DNA of 64,000 nucleotides, from the NCBI GenBank assembly GCA_046351135.1, contig JAXLZA010000001.1:558001-622000 (forward strand). Reading direction: 5' to 3'. Made by a program: the position numbers and the translations under genes. Source of the stretch: UBA4427 sp046351135. Lineage in GTDB: Bacteria; Myxococcota_A; UBA9160; UBA4427. This document shows positions 53,318-63,656 of the stretch, piece after piece (position 1 is the stretch's first letter; every line of letters starts with the position of its first letter). The notes under the pieces were generated by a model, which had not been told where the DNA came from, did not search any database, and was given only the letters and a program-made list of their open reading frames with translations.

Positions 53318-55880
53318 ATGGCCGAGGACGACGAGACCGGAACGAATGAGGGCGCCGCTGGCACGCCGCTCGACGCGTCGCTTCGCGTCGACCCGCGCAC
53401 CCTCTCGTCCGCCGACCAGGACTTCGCGCGCCTGATGGGCTTCGGCGAGGAAGGCACACAGCCTGCCGCCGGAAGCGTCGCGTCCCCGCCGCTCGCCGCC
53501 GCGATGGCCGAGCCGGAAGCGCCCGAGACCGGGAGCGACGCCGAGACCCCCTCCTCGATGATCGCCGGCGAGGTCCTCGCCGCCGCCGGCCCCGCCGGCC
53601 CTGCCCGCGAATGGGACGAGATCCATCCCCGCGCCGCGACGCTCGGCCGCCAGTCGACGCGTTCGATCGCGCGGAGCGCGTCCTCGCCCTGCTCCGGCGA
53701 CCGCGGCCGGCTTCCCCGTCATATCGCGGCACGCTCGCGGCGGCGATGGCGGGCGCCGGATCGCCGCCCCCACGCCCACGCCGAGCTTCTGGACGAGTCG
53801 GTCTGGCAGGAACGCCTGCGCGCGAGCGAGGACCGGATCACCGCGCTCGAAGACGAACGCCTCCGCCTCGACGCGCGCTCGCCGCGGCCCACCGCGAGCC
53901 GGCCCCCGTGCCGTCGTCCTGTCGAGCGAGCTCGAAAAGGAGCTCGAGCGGATGCGCGGGGAGCCGGACGGGCCGCTGCTGCTCGAGCGCGAACGGCCTG
54001 GCGACGAGCTCGGTCGCCCGAGCGCGCCGAGGCGATCGCCCGGGGTGCGCGGAGCGCCTGGAGATCGCCTATCGCAGCACGCGCCGCCCCAGGGCCCTGG
54101 CTCGGCGAACGCGACTCCAGGGCAGCCGAGGTCGCCGGCCTGCGCCGCCGCCTCGAAGAGTCCGCGCCGAGAGCCGACGGTTGCGCGAGTGCCTTCCGAC
54201 GCGCGCCACCGAGCCAGCGATCGCCCGGGGCCCACGCCGACGATCGCCAGCAGGAGCTCGAGCAGCAGCGAGCAGATCGCGGCCTCGAGCGCGACCGCAC
54301 CAGGCCAGATCGAGCGCCTCGAGGAGTCGCTCGCCCGCCAGCGCGAGCTGCTCGCGCTCGTGTCGCGGGTGCAGGCCGAGAACGTCGAGCTGCGCAGCAC
54401 CCAGGCCGCCCTCGAAGAGACCCTCGAGGCGCGCGATCTCGAGATCAGCGCGCGCGAGGAGCACCTGCTCGTGACGCGCCGGGGCCTCGCCGCCCGGGAC
54501 GCCCAGCTCCTCGACGCCGAGGAGCGCCTCGAGCAGGAACGCCACCGGCGCGAGCTGGTCGAGACGGAGCTCGAGCGCGCGCGCCTCGCCCACGCCGAGC
54601 TCGCCGAGGGGCTCGCCCGCCGCGACGCGCGGATCGCGACCCTCTCGACGACCCTCGCCCGCGTCGAGGACGCCATCGGACGCCCGCTGTCGACGACGAG
54701 CGCGCGCGGCGACGAGAGCCCGACGGAGCCCCCGGCCCCTTCGCGTGCCGCCGACCTCGCGGGCTCGCATCGCCCTCCGGCCCGCTCCGCGCAGGCGTCC
54801 TCCGCCACCGACGCCCCCGACGCCCCCGACGCTGCAGCTTCCTCGGCCGCGAAGATCCAGGACGCGGCGACCGCGCCCGCGGCTTCGGATGAGTCCGCAT
54901 CGCCCGCCACCGCCGAGTCGAGCCTCCAGGCGAGCGCAGCCACCGGCCTGGCCGCCCTGCCGGCGATCGTCGGCCCCTGGCGCGATGCCCAGCTGGCGAA
55001 CGTCTGCGGCACCGAGCAGGGCAGCTCGGTGGCCGACTTCCTCGCGCGCCGACTCGCGGCCCACGCCGCGGCGGGCGGGCTCGAGGCGGTGCACGTGACG
55101 AGCCTGGGCGGCGCACGGAGCGAGGCCGAGATCGAGCTGGCCGCGGCCTATCATGCCCTCGGCGTGGGCTCCCTCGCGATCCAGGTCCTCGATCGCAGCG
55201 CCGTCGCCGCCGAGCGCCGCCGCCAGGCGATCGACGCCGCCGCCCTCTCGGACACGATCACCGTCGCGCTCCCGCAGGACGCCGAGGGCGTGCTCGCGGC
55301 GACCGCCGACGCGCTCCTCTTCGCCGATGCGCTCGACGCGACCGACTCGACCGACGCGGGATCGGCGGACGGTGCCTCGACGGGGGCGCTCGTCGAGCGG
55401 ATGGCCGCATCCCTCGCGAGCGACGGGCTCGTGCTCTTCGCCGGACGGCTCGAGGGCGGGCCCGTGATCCTCTCGGAGACGACCTGCGAGAAGCTGGCCG
55501 AGCTGTGGCAGGTGCTGCCCGAGGCCTGGACCGGTCGGCCGGGCTTCGAGGTGCCGCCCGTCCCGGGCGACGACGGCGGAACGCCCGCGTTCGTGAGCGA
55601 GGCGCTCACCGCGCTCCGGTCTCGTTTCCGGCCGGCGGTGACCGTCGGGCTGGGCCACGTCGCCGATCTCTTCCTCGGGCCGGCCCGCGGCTTCGATCTC
55701 GACGACGCCGGCGACGCGGCCCGCACGCTGCTCGACTCGATCGACGCGATCGACGAGAGCCGCTCGATCCTCGAGGGTCTGCCGGCGCGCCACGGCGTCG
55801 CCGTCTTCAGCGTGCGAGCGGACGCGACCGAGGCCGAAGCGGGCGCCGCGACCGAGTCGATCGCCTCGCCCGGCCCGAGC
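53318..55880 (+). pseudogene. Coiled-coil methyltransferase-like gene broken by several frameshifts
   Basis: The ATG at 53318 opens a frame (MAEDDETGTNEG) that stays protein-like to ~53650. Coding character then hops between frames: AFDRAERVLALLRR near 53660, DESVWQERLRASEDRITALE near 53800, ELEKELERMRGEPDG near 53940, EVAGLRRRLEES near 54140. From ~54300 one frame is clean: coiled coil, a low-complexity linker, then a methyltransferase-like domain (VEAVH-type motif I region, ILSETTCEKLAELWQVLPEA, ESRSILEGLPARHGVAVFSV) resembling those of polysaccharide loci. The 3' end near 55880 is also unclear. Sequencing indels or gene decay would both explain this. Confidence 0.7.
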
Positions 55881-57569
55881 CGCTGGCAAGAAGGCCGAGG
55901 CAACCGGCGTCGGGCTGGCCGGCCCTCCGCGTCGACGCGGAGCAGCGGCGAGGCCGAGTCCGCGACCATCGGGCCGGCTTCGCGGCGTCGGGCATCGGCC
56001 AGCGCGTCGGGCAGGATCACCGCCAGCCGACCTCCGCGCTCTTCTTCGAACGAGCTGCTTGCGCGCACACGATCGAGTCCATCCCCCTGGCCGCCCGAGA
56101 TCGGCCCCGCCCGCGTCGAGTTCGAAGCGCAGATCGCTGCCGGCTCCGCTGCTGACCTCGAGGGCGACCCGGGTCGCCCGGGTCGCGTCGAGCGCCTCCT
56201 GACCGAGCGGCATCGGCAGCCCGCTCCAGCCAGAGCGATCCTGCTCGACCTCCTGAGGCAGCGATCGCTCGCAGCGCAGGACCAGCGTGAGCCCCCGCGA
56301 CGCCGCCTCGCGCTCGAGGCACCCGCGCACGTCGGCGAGCCAGTCGCGCAGCACGAAGCGCTCCCGTCGAACGACCGGCTCCGCGTCGCCCGCCGCGTCA
56401 CCGAGCGCATCGTCCGCGTCCGTCGCCGAGGCGCCCGCGTGCGCGGCCCCGCGACGCACGTCCGCTCCGGCGACGGGGCGACCGACGCGGCTCGCGGCAC
56501 CGGCCGCGGCGGAAGCGGGATCGTCGAGTCGGGCGAGCTCGCGCTGGCGTACGCAGGCGAGCCCGAGCGCGAAGACGAGCCCGGCGAGCGCGATCGACCA
56601 GGGCCCGAGCAGCACCGCGGCAGCGATCGACGGCGGAGCGTCGGATTCGATCCAGAAGTAGAGCGTGCGACCGACCTCCGCCGACGCGACCGCCGGCTGC
56701 AGGGCGCTCCGGACACCCGCCTCCTCGACGATCTCCGGCGTGCTCTCGGCCCCGGGCTCGAGCGCCAGGACCCGGGTCGTCACCTGCTCGGGCGAGATCT
56801 CGACGGAGCCCCCGACCCGCTCCCCGTCGGCCGTCACGAGCGCGAACCGGACCGCGTCGGTGGAGAGCGAGGCGAGTCGCGCGCCGAGCGGCGCGAGGTC
56901 GAGGGTCGCCACGAGCACGCCCTGCACGACGTCGTCGGCCCCGTGGAGCGCGATCGACGCGCGCACGAGGGCGCGCTCGCCTTCGTCCGACGCGAGCACG
57001 CTGGCCCCGCTGCGGGCCACCCGGCGGCCGTTGGCCTCGACGGCCTCGATCACGTCCTCCGCGTACCAGAGCGTCTTCGCCCGGACCTCGGATTCCGCTG
57101 CATCCTGGTCCTCGCGCAGCGGCCCGGCCCCGGCCACGAAGCGCAGGTCCGACATGCCCTTCTGGCCCGCGACGACGAGATCGAAGGAGACGAGCTCCGG
57201 TGCGCCCTCGACGGCGCGCTGCAGCAGGTTGTCGATCCGGCGCAGGGCTTCCGGCGCGACGCCGGCGCCTCCGGCCTCGCCGAGCGCTTCGAAGCAGCCG
57301 TTGCTCCGCAGCTCGAGGCGCAGGCGCGCCAGCAGCGCCTGGACGCGCTCCTCCTCCGCCCCCCACAGCGCCTCGGCGACGCGGCCGAGGCCGTGGATCG
57401 AGGCGTCCGTCGCGGCGAGCTCCGATCGCCTCTCCCGCGCGAGGTCGAAGGCCGCGAGGCCACAGCCCGCGAGCAGCAGGAGCGCCGCCGCGATCGTCGC
57501 GCGCCGCGGTCCCGTCCGACCGGTCTTCTCCGCCGTCGCCCGCTTCCCCGCCTTCGCCTGCTTCACCAC
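55850..57569 (-). pseudogene. Sensor histidine-kinase-like gene, C-terminus frame-disrupted
   Basis: The GTG near 57569 (AAGGGG upstream) starts a membrane sensor: TM (ATIAAALLLLAGCGLAAF), a ~250-aa extracytoplasmic region, a second TM (AVLLGPWSIALAGLVFALGL), then a kinase-like region (ERFVLRDWLADVRGCLEREA). At ~56080 the ATPase domain leaves frame: RGGRLAVILPDALADARRR appears in one frame, the G2-box-like DGRGLGLAAA in another. No classic H-box is evident. The end converges on the broken plus-strand gene. Confidence 0.65.
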
Positions 57570-57826
57570 CGTAGTCGCCCCTTCCGCGCACCGACCCGGT
57601 GCGCGCCCATCCATCCGGGCTGCGACCGCGCAGCCCCCGCTCGTTGATCGGCGCCCGGCCGAGTTGCGCTTGAGCGGATCTCGACCTGCGCCTCCGCGAT
57701 GCGGGCCGTTCTGCCCGGCGCGAACGGATCGCTCCGCGATTCCACCGACCCGAACCGGGGTCTTCAGCGGAGCCTTCGCGACCGCGGTCCTCGCGGGCGG
57801 CCCGCGCCCGGGATAGCCTGGGGCGC

Positions 57827-58879
57827 GTGGCAGACGGCGGCGCGCTCGGCATCATCGTGAATCCCCACTCCGGCCGGGACGCGCGCCGGCTCTTCGCCCG
57901 CGCGGGCACCTCGACGATCGACGACAAGCGCAACCAGGTGACCCGGATCGTCGTCGGCGCGGCGGCCGCGGGCTGCGAGCGCGTGCTGCTCTCCCGCGAC
58001 GCCTTCCGGATCGCGAGCGCGGCGACCGACGCCCTCGAGCTGCCCGTCGAGATCGAGCTGCTCGACCTGCCGACGACCGGCCATGCGCTCGACAGCGAGC
58101 GGGCGGCCCTCGCGATGCAGGCGGCGGGCTGCGGCGCGATCGTGGCGCTCGGGGGCGACGGGACGAGCCGCTCGATCGTGCGCGCGTGGCGCGACGTCGT
58201 GCTGCTGCCGCTCTCGACCGGGACCAACAACGTCTTCCCGTTCCAGGTCGAGGCGACGATCGCCGGGGCCGCGGCGGGTCTCGTCGCCGCGGGCCGCCTC
58301 GCCCGGGACGACGCGGCTGCGCGCGCCAAGATCGTCGAGGTCCACTGCCCGGACGGGCGCACGAACCTCGCCCTCATCGACGCCGGCCTGCTCGTCGACG
58401 ACCATCCCGGCAGCCTGCTGCAGGCCGATCCGACGAAGCTCGCGCGCATCCTGCTGACCCGCGCCGAGCCGGCGAGCGTCGGCCTCTCGCCGATCGGTGG
58501 ACTGCTGCTGCCGTGCTCCGCCGAGGACGACTTCGCCGTCTGCGTCCACACCCGAACGGGCCCGCCCCACGGCCGCCCCGGCCGCATCTTGCGGGCCCCG
58601 ATCTCGCCCGGGTTGTACGAAGACGTCGGCGTCGACTTCGCCGAGCGGGTCGAGCTCGGGAGCGAGCTCGTCTGGAAGGGCCCCGGGCTGCTCGCCTTCG
58701 ACGGCGACCGCGAGCTCGTGCTCGCCGAGGGCGAGACGGCCTCGCTGCGCGTGGTGCGGAACGGTCCCTTCGTGATCGATCCCCGACGCGCACTGCGGGC
58801 CGCCGCCGAGCAGGACCTCTTCCGCGACCTCGCGCCCTGGCACGACCACCGCGGGACGGGAGGCGTGACGTGCTGCTAG
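57827..58879 (+). CDS. ATP-NAD kinase-family (AcoX-like) protein
   Basis: 350-aa protein of the NAD-kinase superfamily. IIVNPHSGRDARRLFARA, the GGDGTSR motif (IVALGGDGTSRSIVRAW) and the substrate loop LPLSTGTNNVFPF are clear. It is closer to the AcoX/uncharacterised branch than to housekeeping NadK, so its substrate is unknown. GTG start. It lies 46 bp upstream of a sirtuin gene on the same strand. Confidence 0.82.
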   Translation: MADGGALGIIVNPHSGRDARRLFARAGTSTIDDKRNQVTRIVVGAAAAGCERVLLSRDAFRIASAATDALELPVEIELLDLPTTGHALDSERAALAMQAAGCGAIVALGGDGTSRSIVRAWRDVVLLPLSTGTNNVFPFQVEATIAGAAAGLVAAGRLARDDAAARAKIVEVHCPDGRTNLALIDAGLLVDDHPGSLLQADPTKLARILLTRAEPASVGLSPIGGLLLPCSAEDDFAVCVHTRTGPPHGRPGRILRAPISPGLYEDVGVDFAERVELGSELVWKGPGLLAFDGDRELVLAEGETASLRVVRNGPFVIDPRRALRAAAEQDLFRDLAPWHDHRGTGGVTCC

Positions 58880-58925
58880 GCGATCCCCGGATCGGGCGGA
58901 GCCGTCGCCGAATCGGAGCCCGGCC

Positions 58926-59711
58926 TTGAGCGGGCGGACGCGAGAGGCCGAGCCCCTCGACGAGGCCATCGAGCGCGTCCGCGGCTGGATCGCGAGCGCG
59001 CGCTCGGTCGTCGTGCTGACGGGCGCCGGCATCTCGACGGACTCGGGCATCCCCGACTTCCGCGGCCCCCAGGGCCTCTGGACCCGGAACCCCGAGGCCG
59101 AGAAGCTCGCGACCCTCTCCCACTACCTCGCCGATCCGGCGGTGCGCGCGCGCTCCTGGCAGTGGCGGCTCGAGACCGAGGCGAACCGGCGCGAGCCCAA
59201 CGCCGGCCACCTTGCGCTCGTCGCCCTCGAGCGCGCCGGCCGCCTCGACACCCTCGTCACCCAGAACGTCGACGGCCTCCATCTGTCCGCCGGCTCGAGC
59301 CCGGCGCGCGTCGTCGAGATCCACGGCACCCTGCGCGAAGTCGAATGCCTCGACTGCGGAGAGCGGGCGCCGAGCGAGCGGGCCCTCGCGCGGGTGCGCG
59401 CCGGCGAAGCGGATCCGCCCTGTCGAACCTGCGGCGGCATCCTGAAGACGGCGACGATCTCCTTCGGCCAGGGGCTCGTCGCGGAAGATCTCCGACGCGC
59501 CGAGCGGGCGGCGCGCGACTGCGATCTGCTGCTCGCGATCGGGACGACGCTCGGGGTCCATCCGATCGCCGGGATGGTGCCGGTCGCGAAGAGCGCGGGC
59601 GCCCGGATCGTGATCGTGAACGGCGGCCCGACCGAGATGGACGAGCTCGCCGACGTCCTGCTCCACGGCTCGATCAGCGCGATCCTGCCCCGACTCGTCG
59701 TGGCCGACTGA
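58926..59711 (+). CDS. cobB: NAD-dependent protein deacylase (sirtuin)
   Basis: 261-aa Sir2-family enzyme. NAD motifs: LTGAGISTDSGIPDFRG and TQNVDGLH; catalytic His in VVEIHGTLREVEC; zinc Cys pairs ECLDCGE and PCRTCGG; GTTLGVHPIAG. TTG start at 58926. The Arg/Tyr pair of desuccinylases is not evident, so deacetylation is the likelier activity. Confidence 0.92.
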   Translation: MSGRTREAEPLDEAIERVRGWIASARSVVVLTGAGISTDSGIPDFRGPQGLWTRNPEAEKLATLSHYLADPAVRARSWQWRLETEANRREPNAGHLALVALERAGRLDTLVTQNVDGLHLSAGSSPARVVEIHGTLREVECLDCGERAPSERALARVRAGEADPPCRTCGGILKTATISFGQGLVAEDLRRAERAARDCDLLLAIGTTLGVHPIAGMVPVAKSAGARIVIVNGGPTEMDELADVLLHGSISAILPRLVVAD

Positions 59712-59824
59712 GCCCACCCCGCCGCGCCCGCGAAGACCGGCACGGAAGGCGGAGTTCGCGGGACGTTGCCCGGCGCCGACCGCGCGACGCCGCCGCCCCC
59801 CGCGCGACGGATCGCGACGCCGGC

Positions 59825-60448
59825 TCAGCGCCAGCCGAGGGCGCGGGCCCGGGCGAGGATCATCGCGGCGGCGCCTTCGGTGCCGAGCTGCTCGGTGTTC
59901 AGGACGAAGTGGTAGTTGACCGGATCGGCCCAGACGCGCTGGTAGAGCTCGCGGTGGTAGCGGGCCCGGCTCGAGTCCCGCTCGGCGACCTCGGCGCGGG
60001 CCTGCGCCTCGCTCAGGCCGTAGCGGCGCATCGCCTCCTTCACGCGGTGGGCCACCGAAGCCACCAGGAAGACGTGGATGGCGTCGCGCTCCCGAGCGAG
60101 CACCGCCGCCGCCGCGCGGCCGACGAGCACGACGCGGTCGCGCCGGGCGAGCTCCTCGACGAGGTCGCGGGTGATGTGGGCGAGCCGGATCGCCTCGGGC
60201 TCGGCGATCGCGTCGGGAGCCGACGCGAGCAGCTCGGGCATCGAGAGCGCCGAGGACTGGGCGAAGCGCTCCATGAAGGTCGGGACCCGCTCCTCGAGCC
60301 CCTTCACGTCCTCGGGATCGAAGCCCGAGCGCTCGGCGAGGGCCTCGATGAAGGCGTCGTCGACGACCGTCCACCCGAGCTCCGCGGCGATCGCGGCCGC
60401 GACCTTGTCGGCACCGGCCAGGAACTGGCGAGACAGGGTGATGATCAT
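59825..60448 (-). CDS. Cytidylate kinase-like family protein
   Basis: 207-aa P-loop-like protein of the cytidylate-kinase-like family (MIITLSRQFLAGADKVAAAI, where a degenerate loop replaces GxxGxGKS; VVLVGRAAAAVLARERDAIH; FLVASVAHRVKEAMRRYGLS). True Cmk keeps a clean Walker A, so substrate and activity are uncertain. It is notable because cmk is missing from its usual place before rpsA. 18 bp downstream of the MFS gene end region. Confidence 0.82.
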   Translation of the reverse strand: MIITLSRQFLAGADKVAAAIAAELGWTVVDDAFIEALAERSGFDPEDVKGLEERVPTFMERFAQSSALSMPELLASAPDAIAEPEAIRLAHITRDLVEELARRDRVVLVGRAAAAVLARERDAIHVFLVASVAHRVKEAMRRYGLSEAQARAEVAERDSSRARYHRELYQRVWADPVNYHFVLNTEQLGTEGAAAMILARARALGWR

Positions 60449-60466
60449 GGCGTCCTCCCGACCGGC

Positions 60467-61756
60467 TCAGTCTTCCCGCGTCGAGCGGTGGACACGGGCA
60501 TCGAGCTCCCGGAGATTGCGGCTGCCGAAGTAGAACGCGATCGCCGCGAGCGAGGCGAGCAGCGACGCCCCGGTCACGGCCGCGGGCGCCCCGACCTTCT
60601 CGGCCACCGCGCCGACGGGCAATGTCCCGAGCAGCGGCAGCGAGACCGACATCATCAGGAAGCTCGAGATCCGCCCCCGGACCGAGTCGGGAATCACGAG
60701 CTGGATCGCGACGTTGTTGAGCGTACTGAAGGTGCTGGCGAAGACGTTGGCGAGGAACACGAGGACCACCGCCGGCCAGAACCAGGGGCTCGCCGCGAAG
60801 GCCGCCAGCAGCACGCCGAAGGCGATCACGCAGAACATCATGGTCGCGAGCCGCCCCGCATCGGGCTGCCGCGCGGCGACGAAGGCCGAGCCCGTCGCCG
60901 CGCCGATCCCCGCCGCGGCGGACAGGATGCCGAAGCCGAACTCCCCCATGTGCCAGACGTCCCGGGAGAAGACCGGAAGCAGCGTCTGGAACGGCATCGC
61001 GAGGAACTGCGGCACGAGGCCGTAGATCAGGAGGATCAGCACGAGCCGGTTGGTCCCGAGGTACTTGAAGCCGTCGAGCATGTTGCGGGTCACCGACTCG
61101 TGGTGCGCACCGACCGGGGGCGGCAGCTTCTCGACGCGGAAGATCGCGACGAGCGCGAGCAGGTAGAGCGCGAGGTTGCCCAGGTAGACGCCCTCGACGC
61201 CGAGCAGCGGGATCAGCGCGCCGGCCGCCGCCGGGCCCACGACCCGGGTGACGTTGACCCCCGTCATGTTGAGGGCCATCGCGGAGCCGAGCCCCTTCTT
61301 CCCGACCAGGTTCACGACGATCGCCGAGCGCGCCGGCATGATCATCGGGAAGACGCAGCCCATCAGCGCCGCCGACACCACGAGGTGCCAGAACTCGAGC
61401 AGCCCCGCGTGCAGCAGCAGGAACGGCACGATCTCGGCCACCACCGCCAGCGCCTGGGCCAGCAGGATCACCAGCCGCCGCTCCATCCGATCCGCGAGCA
61501 CGCCCCCGTACGGCGAGAGCACGAGCATGGGCACCGCCGTCGCCGCCGACACCGTCGCCAGCGCGATCGGTCGGTCGGTCAGCTCGAGGGCCAGCCAGGG
61601 CCGCACGATGCCCTGCCCCGCCATCGCCAGGAAGAAGGCCATGTTCGAGACGAAGATCCGCCGGAACGCGGGGATCTCGAGCGCCTCGGTCGCGCGGCCG
61701 AGCCCCCGGCCCGGCCGCGTCGCGACAGCGCTCTTCGTGTCGTCGGCGGGATTCAT
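60467..61756 (-). CDS. MFS transporter (MFS_3/EntS-like)
   Basis: 429-aa permease with about 12 membrane helices. N-terminal MFS signature region (GGVLADRMERRLVILLAQAL) and the second-half region (DSVRGRISSFLMMSVSLPLL) match the drug/siderophore exporter branch. The ATG at 61756 has AAGGTGG nine bases upstream. The cargo is unknown. Confidence 0.87.
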   Translation of the reverse strand: MNPADDTKSAVATRPGRGLGRATEALEIPAFRRIFVSNMAFFLAMAGQGIVRPWLALELTDRPIALATVSAATAVPMLVLSPYGGVLADRMERRLVILLAQALAVVAEIVPFLLLHAGLLEFWHLVVSAALMGCVFPMIMPARSAIVVNLVGKKGLGSAMALNMTGVNVTRVVGPAAAGALIPLLGVEGVYLGNLALYLLALVAIFRVEKLPPPVGAHHESVTRNMLDGFKYLGTNRLVLILLIYGLVPQFLAMPFQTLLPVFSRDVWHMGEFGFGILSAAAGIGAATGSAFVAARQPDAGRLATMMFCVIAFGVLLAAFAASPWFWPAVVLVFLANVFASTFSTLNNVAIQLVIPDSVRGRISSFLMMSVSLPLLGTLPVGAVAEKVGAPAAVTGASLLASLAAIAFYFGSRNLRELDARVHRSTRED

Positions 61757-61793
61757 GCCGGGCCCACCTTCGCCGATCGGGCCCATGCGCGCA

Positions 61794-63011
61794 TCACGCC
61801 TGCTGGACCTCTCGATCGCTCATCCCGATCAGGTAGAGGATGCCGTCGAGGCCGAGGGTCGAGATCGCCTGCTCGGCGGAGGCGCGGACCCGCGGCTTCG
61901 CGTGGAACGCGATGCCGAGCCCCGCCGCGTCGAGCATCGGCAGATCGTTGGCACCGTCGCCGACGGCGATCGTCTGCTCGAGGCGAAGCCCCTCCTGCTC
62001 GGCGAGCGCGCGCAGGAGCGCCGCCTTGCGCGCCCCGTCGACGATCTCGCCCCGCACTCGCCCGGTCAGCCGGCCGTTCTCGATCTCGAGCTCGTTGGCG
62101 TACATGAAGTCGATCCCGAGGCGGCTGCGGAGGACCTCGCCGAAGAAGGTGAAGCCGCCGGAGAGGATCGCGGTCCGGTAGTCGAGGGAGCGCAGGGTGC
62201 GGATCAGGCGCTCCGCGCCCGGGGTGATCGGGAGCCGCGCGGCGATCTCGTCGAGGACCTTCGCGTCGAGGCCCTCGAGCAGCGCGACCCGGCGGCGCAG
62301 GCTCTGGGTGAAGTCGAGCTCGCCGTTCATGGCGGCGGCGGTGATGGCGGCGACCTCCGCGCCGACGCCCGCGGCAGAGGCGAGCTCGTCGATGACCTCG
62401 GTCTCGATCAGCGTCGAGTCCATGTCGAAGGCGATCAGCCGCCGGTTGCGCCGGTAGACGTCGTCGACCTGGAAGGCGATGTCGACGTCCAGGGTCTGGG
62501 CGAGGTCGAGGAGCTCCCGGCGCAGGGCGGAGGCGTCGTCGGGCGTTCCGCGCAGCGAGAGCTCGACGCAGGCGCGCAGCTCCGGATCGGGATGCTCGAG
62601 GGAGACGCGGCCCGAGAGGCGCGTGATGTTGTCGATGTTGAGGCGGTGGCGCGTCGCGATGGTGCCGAGGCCCTCGAGGTGATCGGCGCGCAGGTCGCGG
62701 CCGATCAGGGTCATGATGTGGCGCGGCTGGCCGTGGGCCGCGACCCAGCGCTCGTACTCGGCCGGGGCGATCGGCGTGAAGCGCGCCTGGAGATCCCACT
62801 CGTGGGCCTTGAACAGGACGTCCTTCACGACCGGATGCGAGACCGACTCCGCCGTGAGCCCGATCAGGATGCCGAGGGTCAGCGTGTCGTGGATGACGGC
62901 CTGGCCGATGTCGAGGATCCGGACGCCGTGACGCGCGAGGATCGCCGACAGGTCGCGCGTGATCCCCGGGCGATCGCGGCCCGTCAGGTTGATCAGGATG
63001 ATCTCGTTCAT
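61794..63011 (-). CDS. serB: Phosphoserine phosphatase with N-terminal ACT domains
   Basis: 405-aa enzyme making serine from phosphoserine. Two ACT-like domains occupy ~1-165 (LINLTGRDRPGITRDLSAIL; MTLIGRDLRADHLEGLGTIA). The HAD phosphatase follows with nucleophile Asp in AFDMDSTLIETEVIDELA, AILSGGFTFFGEVL and GDGANDLPMLDAAG. The long ACT version suggests serine or glycine sensing. The ATG overlaps the upstream stop by one base (TGATG). Confidence 0.95.
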   Translation of the reverse strand: MNEIILINLTGRDRPGITRDLSAILARHGVRILDIGQAVIHDTLTLGILIGLTAESVSHPVVKDVLFKAHEWDLQARFTPIAPAEYERWVAAHGQPRHIMTLIGRDLRADHLEGLGTIATRHRLNIDNITRLSGRVSLEHPDPELRACVELSLRGTPDDASALRRELLDLAQTLDVDIAFQVDDVYRRNRRLIAFDMDSTLIETEVIDELASAAGVGAEVAAITAAAMNGELDFTQSLRRRVALLEGLDAKVLDEIAARLPITPGAERLIRTLRSLDYRTAILSGGFTFFGEVLRSRLGIDFMYANELEIENGRLTGRVRGEIVDGARKAALLRALAEQEGLRLEQTIAVGDGANDLPMLDAAGLGIAFHAKPRVRASAEQAISTLGLDGILYLIGMSDREVQQA

Positions 63012-63451
63012 CAGCCGGCGGTCGCTCCCGGGGTCGGCGTGGGCGCGGTCGGCTCGAGGCGCACGAAATAACGGGGCGGGAAGCCCGTCACGAAGCGGAA
63101 CCAGCCGGACACCGGATTGTCGCCGGCGACCCGGAGATGCTCCTCGCCCCCGGCGTCGACGGCGACGGCGCGGTAGTCGCCGGTCTGGCCGTCGATCGTC
63201 ACCCGGACGTCGGGCTTCGCGAGCAGGCGGTGGTACCAGGCGCGGGGCCAGTGGTTGGCGGCGACGTAGAGCTGGCCCCCGCTCTCGAGCCGCGACACGA
63301 CGCGGTCGTGGGACGAGCCGTCCTCGGAGCGGGTCGTGATGACGAGCGTCGAGCCGGCCTGGGGCTGGATCGTGCCGATCATCGACTCGAAGGCCGCGAC
63401 GATCGCCACGTAGATCATCAACGCGACGGCGATGCCCTTCAGGATCTTCAT
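63011..63451 (-). CDS. Membrane-anchored protein, possible deazaflavin-type nitroreductase fold
   Basis: 146-aa protein with an N-terminal anchor (ILKGIAVALMIYVAIVAAFE) and a soluble beta-rich domain. GQLYVAANHWPRAWYHRLLA and KPDVRVTIDGQTGDYRAVAV resemble the split-barrel F420-dependent nitroreductase-like family, where a small substrate-contact region precedes NPxVxV. The assignment is tentative. The ATG at 63451 has GGAGG seven bases upstream. Confidence 0.6.
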   Translation of the reverse strand: MKILKGIAVALMIYVAIVAAFESMIGTIQPQAGSTLVITTRSEDGSSHDRVVSRLESGGQLYVAANHWPRAWYHRLLAKPDVRVTIDGQTGDYRAVAVDAGGEEHLRVAGDNPVSGWFRFVTGFPPRYFVRLEPTAPTPTPGATAG

Positions 63452-63656
63452 CGAACGTCCTCCCTCGTCTCCCCGCATCGGATCCGGGCGGGGCCGGCCG
63501 GGCGGGTCTGTTCCGGCGATCGGTCGCCGACGATCGGCGCGCCCGACCGGCGTCGGGCCCGGGCGGGTCGGCGGGGCCCGATCGGCCGCGTGCGCCCGCC
63601 GCGCCGCAGCGTACAGCGTCTTCGCCGGATCCGGGATCCCGAGCTACCTGTCGAGC

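Noticed and set aside
53952..57647. A single 1231-codon plus-strand gene through both broken genes
   Set aside because: Protein-like sequence stops near 55880. Beyond that the frame is the antisense of the sensor-kinase gene.
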